A stretch of DNA of 19,179 nt from Acidimicrobiales bacterium. Its GTDB lineage: Bacteria; Actinomycetota; Acidimicrobiia; Acidimicrobiales; JABEUL01. Location: positions 1 through 19,179 of the forward strand of contig JABEUL010000180.1 in the NCBI GenBank assembly GCA_013044465.1, written 5' to 3'. This document shows, in pieces, positions 1-5,906 of the stretch. How positions within the stretch are numbered: the stretch's first letter is position 1; every line of letters starts with the position of its first letter. Position numbers and translations under genes: made by a program. The notes beneath the pieces are model-generated. The model was not told the DNA's origin and did not search any database. It saw only the letters and a program-made list of their open reading frames with translations.

Positions 1-258
1 AGGATCGACAAGTCGGATTGCTGTAACAGTCATGACTATCGCTCGCAACTTTGTATTTGGAAGAATTGAGTAGTAAGTATCTCTTGTTGGCGAAGTCAAC
101 GCCAGAAGCGAATGACAAGTTAATGCAAACTTGCAAATTCCAGAATGTTGTCCCAAAAGTAAGATTTCAGTAGAGCCAGTGGCTACTGCGTGGCTACAGC
201 GACGTTTTTTGGCCTTAGTGCGGTCTACCAAATAGTGCCTTTGACCAGGGATTTTTTG

Positions 259-332
259 TGGAGCTGATGGGACTCGAACCCACGACCCCCTGCTTGCAAA
301 GCAGGTGCTCTAGCCAGCTGAGCTACAGCCCC
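259..332 (-). tRNA. tRNA-Ala (anticodon UGC)
   Basis: Read on the minus strand, the sequence folds into a standard 74-nt cloverleaf. The acceptor arm GGGGCUG pairs with CAGCUCC and includes the G3:U70 wobble that marks alanine tRNAs. The D arm is GCUC/GAGC, the anticodon stem is CCUGC/GCAGG around the loop UUUGCAA (anticodon UGC), and the T arm contains GGUUCGA. The discriminator base is A at 259. The CCA tail is not encoded, since the next bases read CAA, so it must be added after transcription. No T-run terminator is visible downstream. The gene stands alone at the left edge of a stretch of decayed genes. Confidence 0.97.
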
Positions 333-683
333 AAGATCGTAAACACCCTGTCTTGAACAAAAAACTTGGATATCGACCTAGTTATCTTACTACGCGCAAT
401 ACGTCTTTAATTTATGAGTTTGGGCAAAAACCATGTTAATTTTGTCGTATTCTGCCGTGCTACCTGGGCGTTCATGGCAAAAATGCCAGCTTCACCTTGT
501 CAGTCCAGAAGATCACGGTATTTAACTACCGCTTTGCTCATTGCCACGATGGCGATACGCAAGGGATCATCCCTGCTTCATATTGTTTGGAGCATTCTTT
601 TAGGCAGATTACCCAGGTAAATCACGTAGTTGGTGAATGATCGCGGCCAATCCCGTCCCTCCTGAAACAAAATATGTACCTTT

Positions 684-716
684 GGCGTACCAAAACTGGG
701 GGGGTTTTGGTACGCC
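684..716. repeat. Perfect 13-bp hairpin with G-rich loop
   Basis: GGCGTACCAAAAC (684-696) is followed by a 7-base loop TGGGGGG and the exact reverse complement (704-716). All 13 pairs are Watson-Crick. No run of T follows on either strand, so this is not a typical intrinsic terminator. A second weaker hairpin with a G-run starts 5 bp later. The function is unknown. It could be a REP-like element, the end of a lost mobile element, or a protein-binding dyad. Confidence 0.8.
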
Positions 717-720
717 GATC

Positions 721-743
721 ACCTAAAACCCGGGGGGTTAGGT
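721..743. repeat. Second G-loop hairpin, bulged
   Basis: ACCTAA (721-726) pairs with TTAGGT (738-743). Inside, CCC (729-731) can pair with GGG (735-737), leaving a two-A bulge and a GGG loop. Its layout (arm containing CC and a run of A, a G run, then TT and GG) echoes the 684-716 hairpin, so the two may be diverged copies of one unit. Confidence 0.55.
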
Positions 744-802
744 TGTGATTTGTTGGTCAGTGGTCATGGATTGCGGGGAAGATTATCAGGCATCATTCCT
801 TA

Positions 803-1321
803 GTGGCGCTGACTTTCAACTGGTGCCAACAAAATTGCTCGGGCCATTCATTTGCTTCGATATGGTGTCACCGGGTCGATGACCGTGGCAACCGTGTACC
901 TGGTGCACAGTCAAAGTGCTATCTTGCTGATCCACTTCTCGCTTGGGTAGGTCCAAGGCTGAGAAGTGGACTAAATCGACCAAACTTCACGCAGCTATCT
1001 GAGGCGGCGATTGGCGTTAAGCTCGCACGGTCAATCGATTTGCAAGAACCAGGCAGGTGGATGGCGGACGATTCAATTGGCTATCTTAGAACTGGAAGTG
1101 GCAATGAAGTTGACTTTGCTCCGATTCCTTTACAGTCACTAGCCAATTCCGCGATGTCGGTTCCGATTGAGTCAAAGTGGGTCTCTAAAGGATGGCGGGC
1201 CGATGCCATAACTGTCGAGGGTAAATTCTCGAGGGGAATAGTTGCCACACAGAATATCGTGGACTTATCGCATCCGGTATAGGCAATAACCGCACCAATT
1301 CTCGCCATTTTAATTAAGTGA
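803..1321 (+). pseudogene. Decayed DUF4143-type ATPase, C-terminal part
   Basis: The translated frame resembles the C-terminal DUF4143 region of bacterial P-loop ATPases (the 'ATP-binding protein' group). Matching parts are a YLADPLLAW segment near residue 40, a stretch with FTQLSEAAIG, the YLRTGSGNEVDFAP segment near residues 94-107 and the PIESKWVSKGWR segment near 121-132. The last three resemble the nuclease-like core GxExDF...PIExKW of the family. The frame stops at TAG 1280-1282, but the same frame continues AITAPILAILIK to a second stop at 1319-1321. That matches the family's usual ending of Trp-Ala-x-Pro-Ala-Pro-Leu, so the TAG stands where a Trp codon (TGG) is expected. The N-terminal P-loop half is absent, and the nominal GTG start at 803 has no ribosome binding site. 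This is a dead 5'-truncated gene. Confidence 0.7.
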
Positions 1322-1423
1322 CATCAAATGCATTTTCCCTATGCCAATAGTTCCGACGTAAACGTGTAAAGTTTCAAAAAAGAAAAAAGGAAGCCTGCGT
1401 TTTCGAAAACTATAGATAAGTTT

Positions 1424-1794
1424 CTAAATTGTGACGAATTCGGTATATCCGGCATATCTCTTTATTAGATTCTTATCGAGTGTAATAAAGGGAGCACAGT
1501 TATTTCTAATTGAGCAAGCCACTTGTATCGCGTCTTCGAAGTCTTTGCCTCATTCATTTCTTCGAGACCAGAAGTAGTCGTCAGGGTAGATCGAAAGAAG
1601 AGTGCAGGAATCTATCAAAGTAGCGATTAATTCCTCACTAACTCCAGCCTGCCTTCCAAAGTGCCAACACAAGTGCGCTGTTAAAGTGCTCATCGCTGCC
1701 TCTTGGTAGTTCGCTAACATATTTTCACCTGTTTGACTTTGGCTCTTCCAGGTATAATTAGTTCAATTAAGATATTTGCATCAAGAAATACCAT
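1424..1794 (-). pseudogene. Broken VapC-like PIN-domain toxin
   Basis: On the minus strand an ATG at 1794 opens a typical PIN start, MVFLDANILIEL, carrying the first acidic residue. The frame breaks about 25 codons later, with a stop at 1714-1716. After a shift near 1717-1735 the protein continues, from MLANYQEAAMSTLTAH to DDYFWSRRNE. It then hits a TGA at 1550-1552 and resumes with GKDFEDAIQVA and FITLDKNLIKRY, the usual C-terminal PIN motifs with conserved Asp residues. The natural end is TAG 1424-1426. Total length, about 123 codons, is normal for VapC-type RNases. One frameshift plus one in-frame stop make it inactive. The ATG overlaps the ancestral end of the upstream antitoxin gene, as usual for this module type. 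Confidence 0.75.
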
Positions 1795-1857
1795 ATTTCA
1801 CAGCAATATCTTTGTAGTAGCGGCCCTTGCAGGATTCAGATGGATCAAGCTTTTCTT

Positions 1858-2070
1858 TTATGGCTTAGTGATGGAATGAATAGTTTCAGCGGTTTCGAGC
1901 ATTTGCTTAATACCACGCTGAGCTTTAGCGTGAATATGTTGGCCATTAAGTCGTGCGACTACTTTTGACCGGTTTAACACCACCACTTCCTCGCCTGACT
2001 CAAGGCTTTTTAGGAAGCCAATGAGATCTCGTCGAATTTCCTGAGTATTGATATAGCGAATATCAGACAT
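1858..2070 (-). CDS. Phd/YefM-like antitoxin, C-terminus frameshifted
   Basis: The 70-residue product has the N-terminal layout of Phd/YefM antitoxins: a short beta strand and helix (IRYINTQEIRRDLIGFLKSL), then a GEEVVVLNRSKVVARL hairpin. In this family the N-terminal half binds operator DNA and the C-terminal tail blocks the toxin. The frame ends at TAA 1858-1860 after TITKP-like residues. In the next frame the sequence continues IKEKLDPSESCKGRYYKDIA and then VKYGIS, ending at TGA 1781-1783, which overlaps the PIN toxin ATG by the usual few bases. The present stop is therefore best read as the result of a frameshift around 1860 that removed the toxin-binding tail. The DNA-binding part may still be made. 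No clear ribosome binding site precedes the ATG. Type II antitoxin assignment is fairly sure; the frameshift is inferred from the continuing frame. Confidence 0.7.
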   Translation of the reverse strand: MSDIRYINTQEIRRDLIGFLKSLESGEEVVVLNRSKVVARLNGQHIHAKAQRGIKQMLETAETIHSITKP

Positions 2071-2349
2071 GAAATCAGCATAACTTAAGCATATTGTTCA
2101 AATCACGTTGACTTTATGTTTATGAAATCAACTTCCCACCCTGGCAACCAAGTGTGATTCTCTTCCCCCACACTCAAAAGTTCAGGTCAGAACTCCTAGG
2201 CTCCTAGACAATGGAGTCCGATTTTCTCAATAATCGCTCATGTTCCTTATTTCTTGGTGAATAAGATTGCGATCTGTCACATTATGAAAAACTTGCGGAG
2301 TTAAACGGTATTGGTGTCGAGATTGCGATCTTTCTAACACGGTGCCAAA
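2071..2349. other. No gene seen; short direct repeat
   Basis: This stretch, between the antitoxin start and the Nudix-like trace, has no open frame I can assign. The antitoxin promoter should lie in 2071-2130 on the minus strand, but no clear -35/-10 pair stands out. A 12-base direct repeat AGATTGCGATCT is present at 2264-2275 and 2320-2331. Confidence 0.5.
2264..2331. repeat. 12-bp direct repeat AGATTGCGATCT, 56 bp apart
   Basis: The two exact copies lie at 2264-2275 and 2320-2331. Each copy is itself a partial dyad (AGAT....ATCT), which is what an operator half-site pair can look like. They sit in decayed sequence, so they may only be relics. Confidence 0.5.
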
Positions 2350-2481
2350 AGCGTACCGAGGGCTCGTGATGAAGAAACTAGTCATCGTGTGGTACATGAG
2401 CTCAAGGAAGAGGCTGGCTGGTCACATGTACTGGGCTACTAACATCTGACACCCATGGTGGGGTATTTCCTCACTTTCTAA
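2350..2481 (+). pseudogene. Possible Nudix hydrolase remnant
   Basis: In one forward frame the sequence reads DEETSHRVVHELKEEAGW from 2368 to 2421. That matches the second half of a Nudix box (E-x7-R-E-U-x-E-E-x-G-U), with His in place of the Arg and the first Gly missing. The frame then has stops at 2440-2442 and 2479-2481, with family-like text (HLTPMVGYFLTF) between them. No start codon or upstream domain can be joined in the same frame. Nudix proteins hydrolyse nucleoside diphosphate derivatives, but this copy cannot be functional. The short match makes the call tentative; chance similarity is possible. Confidence 0.35.
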
Positions 2482-2566
2482 ACATATTTACCAAAAATGA
2501 GCTTGAAATTGCCTATCTGAGGATTATTTGGAAAATACCGGCAACCAAATCCCTGCCCTAGACGTC

Positions 2567-2573
2567 TTATATA
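2567..2573 (+). promoter_or_regulatory. Possible -10 element just ahead of the sigma gene
   Basis: TTATATA at 2567-2573 ends 4 bases before the ATG at 2578, and no Shine-Dalgarno sequence is present. A transcript from this element would begin at or next to the start codon, giving a leaderless mRNA, which is common in actinobacteria. An 8-bp palindrome AGACGTCT (2560-2567) abuts it. No -35 match was found, so the call is weak. Confidence 0.3.
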
Positions 2574-2577
2574 GAGT

Positions 2578-3234
2578 ATGGTAAGTGACCTGTTGGCTAA
2601 AGAACGAAGTGGAATATCAGCTAACCTCGACGACTTTTTCCAGCCCAGAAGGGTGCAAGTGACTCCGATCAGGCGAAATAGGGCAGCTAATTTGGCTCCG
2701 ATTGAATCAATAACTCTGCATCAAAAGTCCTCTAAAGATGAGGATTTTGGGAAGATATTTTCAAGTCAGTACAAAAAACTTTGCTTCTTGGCAACGATGT
2801 TACTTTATGATCCATCAGGGGCAGAAGAGGTAGTCCAGGATGCATTTGCAACTACATATAACTCTTGGGCAAAAATAAAGAACTCGGAAGCAAGGTCGGC
2901 TTATTTGAGAACTTGCGTTGTGAATGGCTCAAGGTCTCGCAATAGAAGAGTCACTATCCAATCGAAGTACGCTGATACTTTGAAATCTGAAGCTCAACGT
3001 GAAAACTCCCAAACTTTTACTCCCCGTGACTTCCAAGTTTATGATGCAGTAAATTCACTTGCACCAAAGCAGCGAGAAGTAGTAGTTCTTCGCTTTTGGT
3101 CAGACCTATCTGAAAAAGAGATTTCTATGGCTCTTGGTTGTTCGGTTGGAACAGTAAAGTCTCAACTATCGAAAGCCAAATCAAAGTTGGAAGCATTGCT
3201 TGAAACAAGAGAGAGTGATGACTTTGAGAAATAA
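2578..3234 (+). CDS. ECF-type RNA polymerase sigma factor
   Basis: This is a 218-residue extracytoplasmic-function sigma factor, which directs RNA polymerase to a stress or envelope regulon. Region sigma-2 spans about residues 56-122, with the -10 recognition part GAEEVVQDAFATTYNSW. Region sigma-4 spans about 152-207, with APKQREVVVLRFW and a helix-turn-helix LSEKEISMALGCSVGTVKSQ that contacts the -35 box. The spacing and sigma-4 wording resemble the SigE group of actinobacteria. Some 55 residues lie ahead of sigma-2, more than usual, and carry several basic residues; the true start could be further in. The next gene starts inside its 3' end (17-bp overlap). That coupling is typical of a sigma factor and its regulator. 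Confidence 0.92.
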   Translation: MVSDLLAKERSGISANLDDFFQPRRVQVTPIRRNRAANLAPIESITLHQKSSKDEDFGKIFSSQYKKLCFLATMLLYDPSGAEEVVQDAFATTYNSWAKIKNSEARSAYLRTCVVNGSRSRNRRVTIQSKYADTLKSEAQRENSQTFTPRDFQVYDAVNSLAPKQREVVVLRFWSDLSEKEISMALGCSVGTVKSQLSKAKSKLEALLETRESDDFEK

Positions 3235-4126
3235 GAAGGAAAACCCAATCAGTTCAAGTGGCAGCGAAACAAAGTCGGATCTAGATATAGAACTCAATTC
3301 CACTTTCACCAAGTTGTCAGACACAACAATGTTTGACTTTGACGAAGCCTCAATGGAGGGAAAACTTGATCTCATCAAGCAAAAAGCTCAGAGTCTACAA
3401 AATGCCAAGGGGGAGCAAAAAGCTCTGAGCACGGAGCAAATTGAGAGTATTGAAAAAGCTCGGCCTTCAAGAAAGGTCCGACTTTCTCTGGCTGGTGCGA
3501 TTGCAGCAACTTTGTCTTTGGCAGGAATATTTACCTTTTTCACAGGCAACCATTCTTCATTACAGGCCTCACATTCAACTTCGACAGTTGCAGTTCTTAA
3601 GGCGCCGACAGCGGCCCAGATTGCACAGTTGGAGGCCAAAGCAAGCCCAACTTGCCCAACTGGAATTATGGCTAGTGGCTCCGCAATTCCTCTCTTGTCA
3701 TGCCTAGGTCAAGTTACTTTCTCTTCAGAGTCCGGCTTATATGCAGTCGACGGATCTGCTGCATCCACTAATATGCAGTCTCAAAATTCCAATCAGGGCA
3801 CTATGGCAAAAGTATCCATGAAAGTGGGGGATACCATTTACATACTCCTCCAACAAGTGCCCGGCACATATGAGTGGAAAGTACTTGGGACAAGAGGTGG
3901 CAAGTATGTGGCTTCAAAGAACTCACTTCTGGGTCACACAGGATCACTTCTCCTAACAATTCATGCACTATCTATAGGAAATTACTCAATCGAAGCTGGT
4001 GAGTTTTGGAGTGGTGCGGCTTGCACAGTCTCGACTTCGACAGGGAGTTGTCTCTCAACCACTTTGCCCATGAAGCCAGATTCAGCGTTAATAACCTTCA
4101 AGCTTTCAGTGTCGATTAGCAAATAG
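3218..4126 (+). CDS. Single-pass membrane protein, candidate anti-sigma factor
   Basis: The 302-residue product has three parts: a hydrophilic, charged N-terminal segment (about 1-88), one membrane helix (about 89-109, VRLSLAGAIAATLSLAGIFTFF), and an exported part of roughly 190 residues with four Cys that could form two disulfides. I recognise no named domain. The start ATG at 3218 lies inside the sigma gene and has a GAGAG-type ribosome binding site; an in-frame TTG at 3200 is a poorer choice. Overlap with an ECF sigma gene and a cytoplasm-membrane-outside layout are what is known for membrane anti-sigma factors. However, the His-x3-Cys-x2-Cys zinc motif of the common ZAS class is missing from the cytoplasmic part. 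The role is therefore inferred from position and topology. Confidence 0.8.
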   Translation: MTLRNKKENPISSSGSETKSDLDIELNSTFTKLSDTTMFDFDEASMEGKLDLIKQKAQSLQNAKGEQKALSTEQIESIEKARPSRKVRLSLAGAIAATLSLAGIFTFFTGNHSSLQASHSTSTVAVLKAPTAAQIAQLEAKASPTCPTGIMASGSAIPLLSCLGQVTFSSESGLYAVDGSAASTNMQSQNSNQGTMAKVSMKVGDTIYILLQQVPGTYEWKVLGTRGGKYVASKNSLLGHTGSLLLTIHALSIGNYSIEAGEFWSGAACTVSTSTGSCLSTTLPMKPDSALITFKLSVSISK

Positions 4127-4171
4127 AGATGTACAAAATGAACTCGACAATTAGAAACGGCCAACAAAATT

Positions 4172-4190
4172 GGTGGACTAAAAAGTCCGC
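4172..4190 (+). promoter_or_regulatory. Small hairpin ahead of the SIMPL gene ribosome binding site
   Basis: GTGGACT (4173-4179) and AGTCCGC (4184-4190) pair over 7 bp, with one G-U pair, around an AAAA loop, 7 bases before the AAAGGAGA ribosome binding site of the next gene. There is no T run. It could be an mRNA processing or attenuation structure, or of no consequence. Confidence 0.3.
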
Positions 4191-4210
4191 TATAACCAAA
4201 GGAGAATGAA

Positions 4211-4981
4211 ATGAAAATGAAAGTAGTCTTTGTGACATCACTGTTAGTGGTGGCAATACTATTTAGTGTATTGGGGGCGGTGATATTTCAAAGTCATGCC
4301 AAACCAGCAACAAAGGTGTCTTTAGCTTCCTTTACAACCGCCGGATGTACCAGTTCTTCTGCCAAGATTACAGTTACAAGCACAGGTTCAGCATCAGGCA
4401 CACCTGACGTAGTTAACGTAATGGCATCGATCAATGAGCTAGGAACATCTGCTGCCGATGCACTTTCTTCTGATAACTCTGAAGCAGCTCAAATAATAAC
4501 TACCGTCACTGCAGCCGGAGTTAGCGCCTCTGATATTCAAACTACAAACTTTTCACTTGGACCGACATACTCTGATAAAGGAGTAATCACTGGTTATTCA
4601 GCTTCCAACAGCATTATGATAAAGATCACCAATCTATCGAGTGCTGGCACAGTAATAGATCAAGCAGAAAACTCAATTGGAAATGCAGGAACTATCCAAT
4701 CGATTTATTTCTCGGTTTCTAATACCTCACTGCTCCAAGGTGAAGCTAAGGCAAATGCAGTGTCACAGGCAAACTCAGAAGCACAGGCTATGGCAACAGC
4801 AGCTGGAGAGAAGATAAGCGGGGTATGCTCAATTTCAGACTCTGCTCCAACTCCGCTTTATCCCGTTACTTATGGTTCAGCAATGCAGTCGGCGAATTCT
4901 TCAAGTCAAGTTCCCCTTCAAGCAGGAACTCAAAGCCTAACCGATCAAGTCACTGTTATATATGGACTGACCACAAAGTAA
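4211..4981 (+). CDS. Exported SIMPL-domain (DUF541) protein
   Basis: This is a 256-residue protein with an N-terminal signal anchor (about residues 4-28) and a SIMPL/DUF541 domain (about 51-253). Family hallmarks are the opening ITVTSTGSASGTPDVVNV, the central AAGVSASDIQTTNFSLGPTY followed by GVITGYSASNSIMIKI, and the C-terminal ANAVSQANSEAQAMATAAG helix. In characterised relatives such as BP26 and YggE, the protein is periplasmic or surface-exposed and forms rings; YggE is linked to oxidative stress. Its biochemical role is poorly known. The start is well set by AAAGGAGA at 4198-4205, 5 bases ahead. It follows the sigma and membrane-protein genes by 84 bp on the same strand and is probably part of, or a target of, that stress system. 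Confidence 0.9.
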   Translation: MKMKVVFVTSLLVVAILFSVLGAVIFQSHAKPATKVSLASFTTAGCTSSSAKITVTSTGSASGTPDVVNVMASINELGTSAADALSSDNSEAAQIITTVTAAGVSASDIQTTNFSLGPTYSDKGVITGYSASNSIMIKITNLSSAGTVIDQAENSIGNAGTIQSIYFSVSNTSLLQGEAKANAVSQANSEAQAMATAAGEKISGVCSISDSAPTPLYPVTYGSAMQSANSSSQVPLQAGTQSLTDQVTVIYGLTTK

Positions 4982-5010
4982 CTCTCAGGCAAATTGCTAC
5001 TAAATTGCAT

Positions 5011-5062
5011 ATTGCTTCTCTCGGCTCGACAATCACCAAATAGTTGTGCCGAGAGGAGCAAT
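5011..5062 (+). terminator. Long hairpin after the SIMPL gene, likely terminator
   Basis: ATTGCTTCTCTCGGC (5011-5025) pairs with GCCGAGAGGAGCAAT (5048-5062) over 15 bp with one wobble, around a 22-base loop. It is followed by TTCTTGTCTC, a weak T-rich tail. Its position 30 bp after the SIMPL stop and about 100 bp before the next gene fits an end-of-operon terminator. Confidence 0.6.
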
Positions 5063-5163
5063 TTCTTGTCTCAAGCATTCCGGAATTTCTAAATATGCTT
5101 CATAATCGGTACTATTTGGTCTCGATTGGTAAATCCTGCCATATATTGAATAAGCTTCGTTAG

Positions 5164-5904
5164 ATGGAAATCAATGAATTCTTAAACGAGGTCTGCCCAA
5201 TAATAAAAGATCGAGGATGGGCGTATTATTTTGCCGATAGCACTGCAAAACTTGGTCAAGAAAATGGCGTTGACGTTCTCACTTTGTATTTCACCGGAAG
5301 AGGTGGCGTTATGGGTGACGTAGATGCAGGAATGGTAATTAGTGCTTTTGGCTATTTCAATCCTGATTTGATCAGACAGGTCTGGAATGCTGGAAAAGAG
5401 ATAATTAACCCTAAAAAAGCAGCCTCCCTCTATTTTGAGTGTGCCAATGTCTTTGGTCAGGAGAACTTTTCAAGCATTGACAGATTGGAAGCATTTGCTA
5501 GTGCGGGGGAAAAAGTGATTGAGGCCGGTGATGCAACAGCACTTGCGCTTTATGCAGGAGCTAAAGAGATGGAGTTGAGCTCAAATCCATATGGTCGTGC
5601 CATGCAGGTAATGTCAGTGCTTCGTGAGTTCAGGGGGAGTGCACATTTGATAGCCGTTAGAGCTGTTGGGCTTGAGACTAGGGTTGCTCACTATCTGGCT
5701 CGTCCAGGAGATTTCTCACTATTTGGATGGGGCGAAAATGACGTTCCTGAAGTAACTGAACACGACTCTCAGCTTCTTAGGGATGCTGAAGATCTAACGG
5801 ACAAAATAGTGACTCCTGCATATTCTGTTTTAAATGACAAGGAAAGATCAGATTTACTAGAGGGCGCCAAAAAGATAGCAAGCGCTCTAGATGGGAATCA
5901 GTAA
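5164..5904 (+). CDS. SCO6745-family protein
   Basis: The 246-residue product resembles the actinobacterial SCO6745 (SalK-related) family of all-helical proteins. The marks are an N-terminal YYFADSTAKLGQENGVDVLTLYFTGRGGVMGDVDAGMV block, where the family has 'GYFAxRAAPLGxV', then FGYFNPDLIRQVWNAG, and a C-terminal VLREFRGSAHLIAVRAVGL block matching the family's 'LREHRGDAHVAALVAAGL'. The biochemical function of the family is unknown to me. There is no ribosome binding site ahead of the ATG. Its stop lies 2 bp before the start of the F420-type oxidoreductase gene, so the two are almost surely cotranscribed and may work on one substrate. The family call is reasonably sure; the function is open. 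Confidence 0.75.
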   Translation: MEINEFLNEVCPIIKDRGWAYYFADSTAKLGQENGVDVLTLYFTGRGGVMGDVDAGMVISAFGYFNPDLIRQVWNAGKEIINPKKAASLYFECANVFGQENFSSIDRLEAFASAGEKVIEAGDATALALYAGAKEMELSSNPYGRAMQVMSVLREFRGSAHLIAVRAVGLETRVAHYLARPGDFSLFGWGENDVPEVTEHDSQLLRDAEDLTDKIVTPAYSVLNDKERSDLLEGAKKIASALDGNQ

Positions 5905-5906
5905 GC

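Larger units (their letters stand above)
333..802. other. No intact gene; two hairpins near the right end
   Basis: I see no convincing gene in this stretch. A 68-codon open frame at 414-620 (+) has no recognisable family features or ribosome binding site. Short open pieces on the minus strand, for example around 480-560, also match nothing I know. The promoter of the minus-strand tRNA-Ala should lie in 333-400, but no clear -35/-10 pair could be assigned. The only strong structure is the pair of G-loop hairpins at 684-743. Because a decayed ATPase gene begins near 803, the region may include unrecognisable remains of its 5' part. Confidence 0.5.

Noticed and set aside
179..218. Short direct repeat GTGGCTAC followed by a run of T
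   Set aside because: Only 8 bp are repeated with no dyad able to form a stable stem before the T run, so neither a terminator nor a repeat element is supported.
259..332. tRNA-Ala as a proven integration site
   Set aside because: No second copy of its 3' end was seen in the window and no integrase gene is present. This remains speculation.
414..620. 68-codon open frame on the + strand
   Set aside because: There is no ribosome binding site and no recognisable family feature, and its composition looks like translated non-coding DNA. It was not called a gene.
1081..1308. 75-codon open frame on the minus strand
   Set aside because: It is antisense to the readable ATPase remnant and has no independent support.
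3218..3484. Zinc-binding anti-sigma (ZAS) domain in the sigma neighbour
   Set aside because: No His-x3-Cys-x2-Cys pattern is present; the cytoplasmic segment has no Cys. The anti-sigma role rests on position and topology only.
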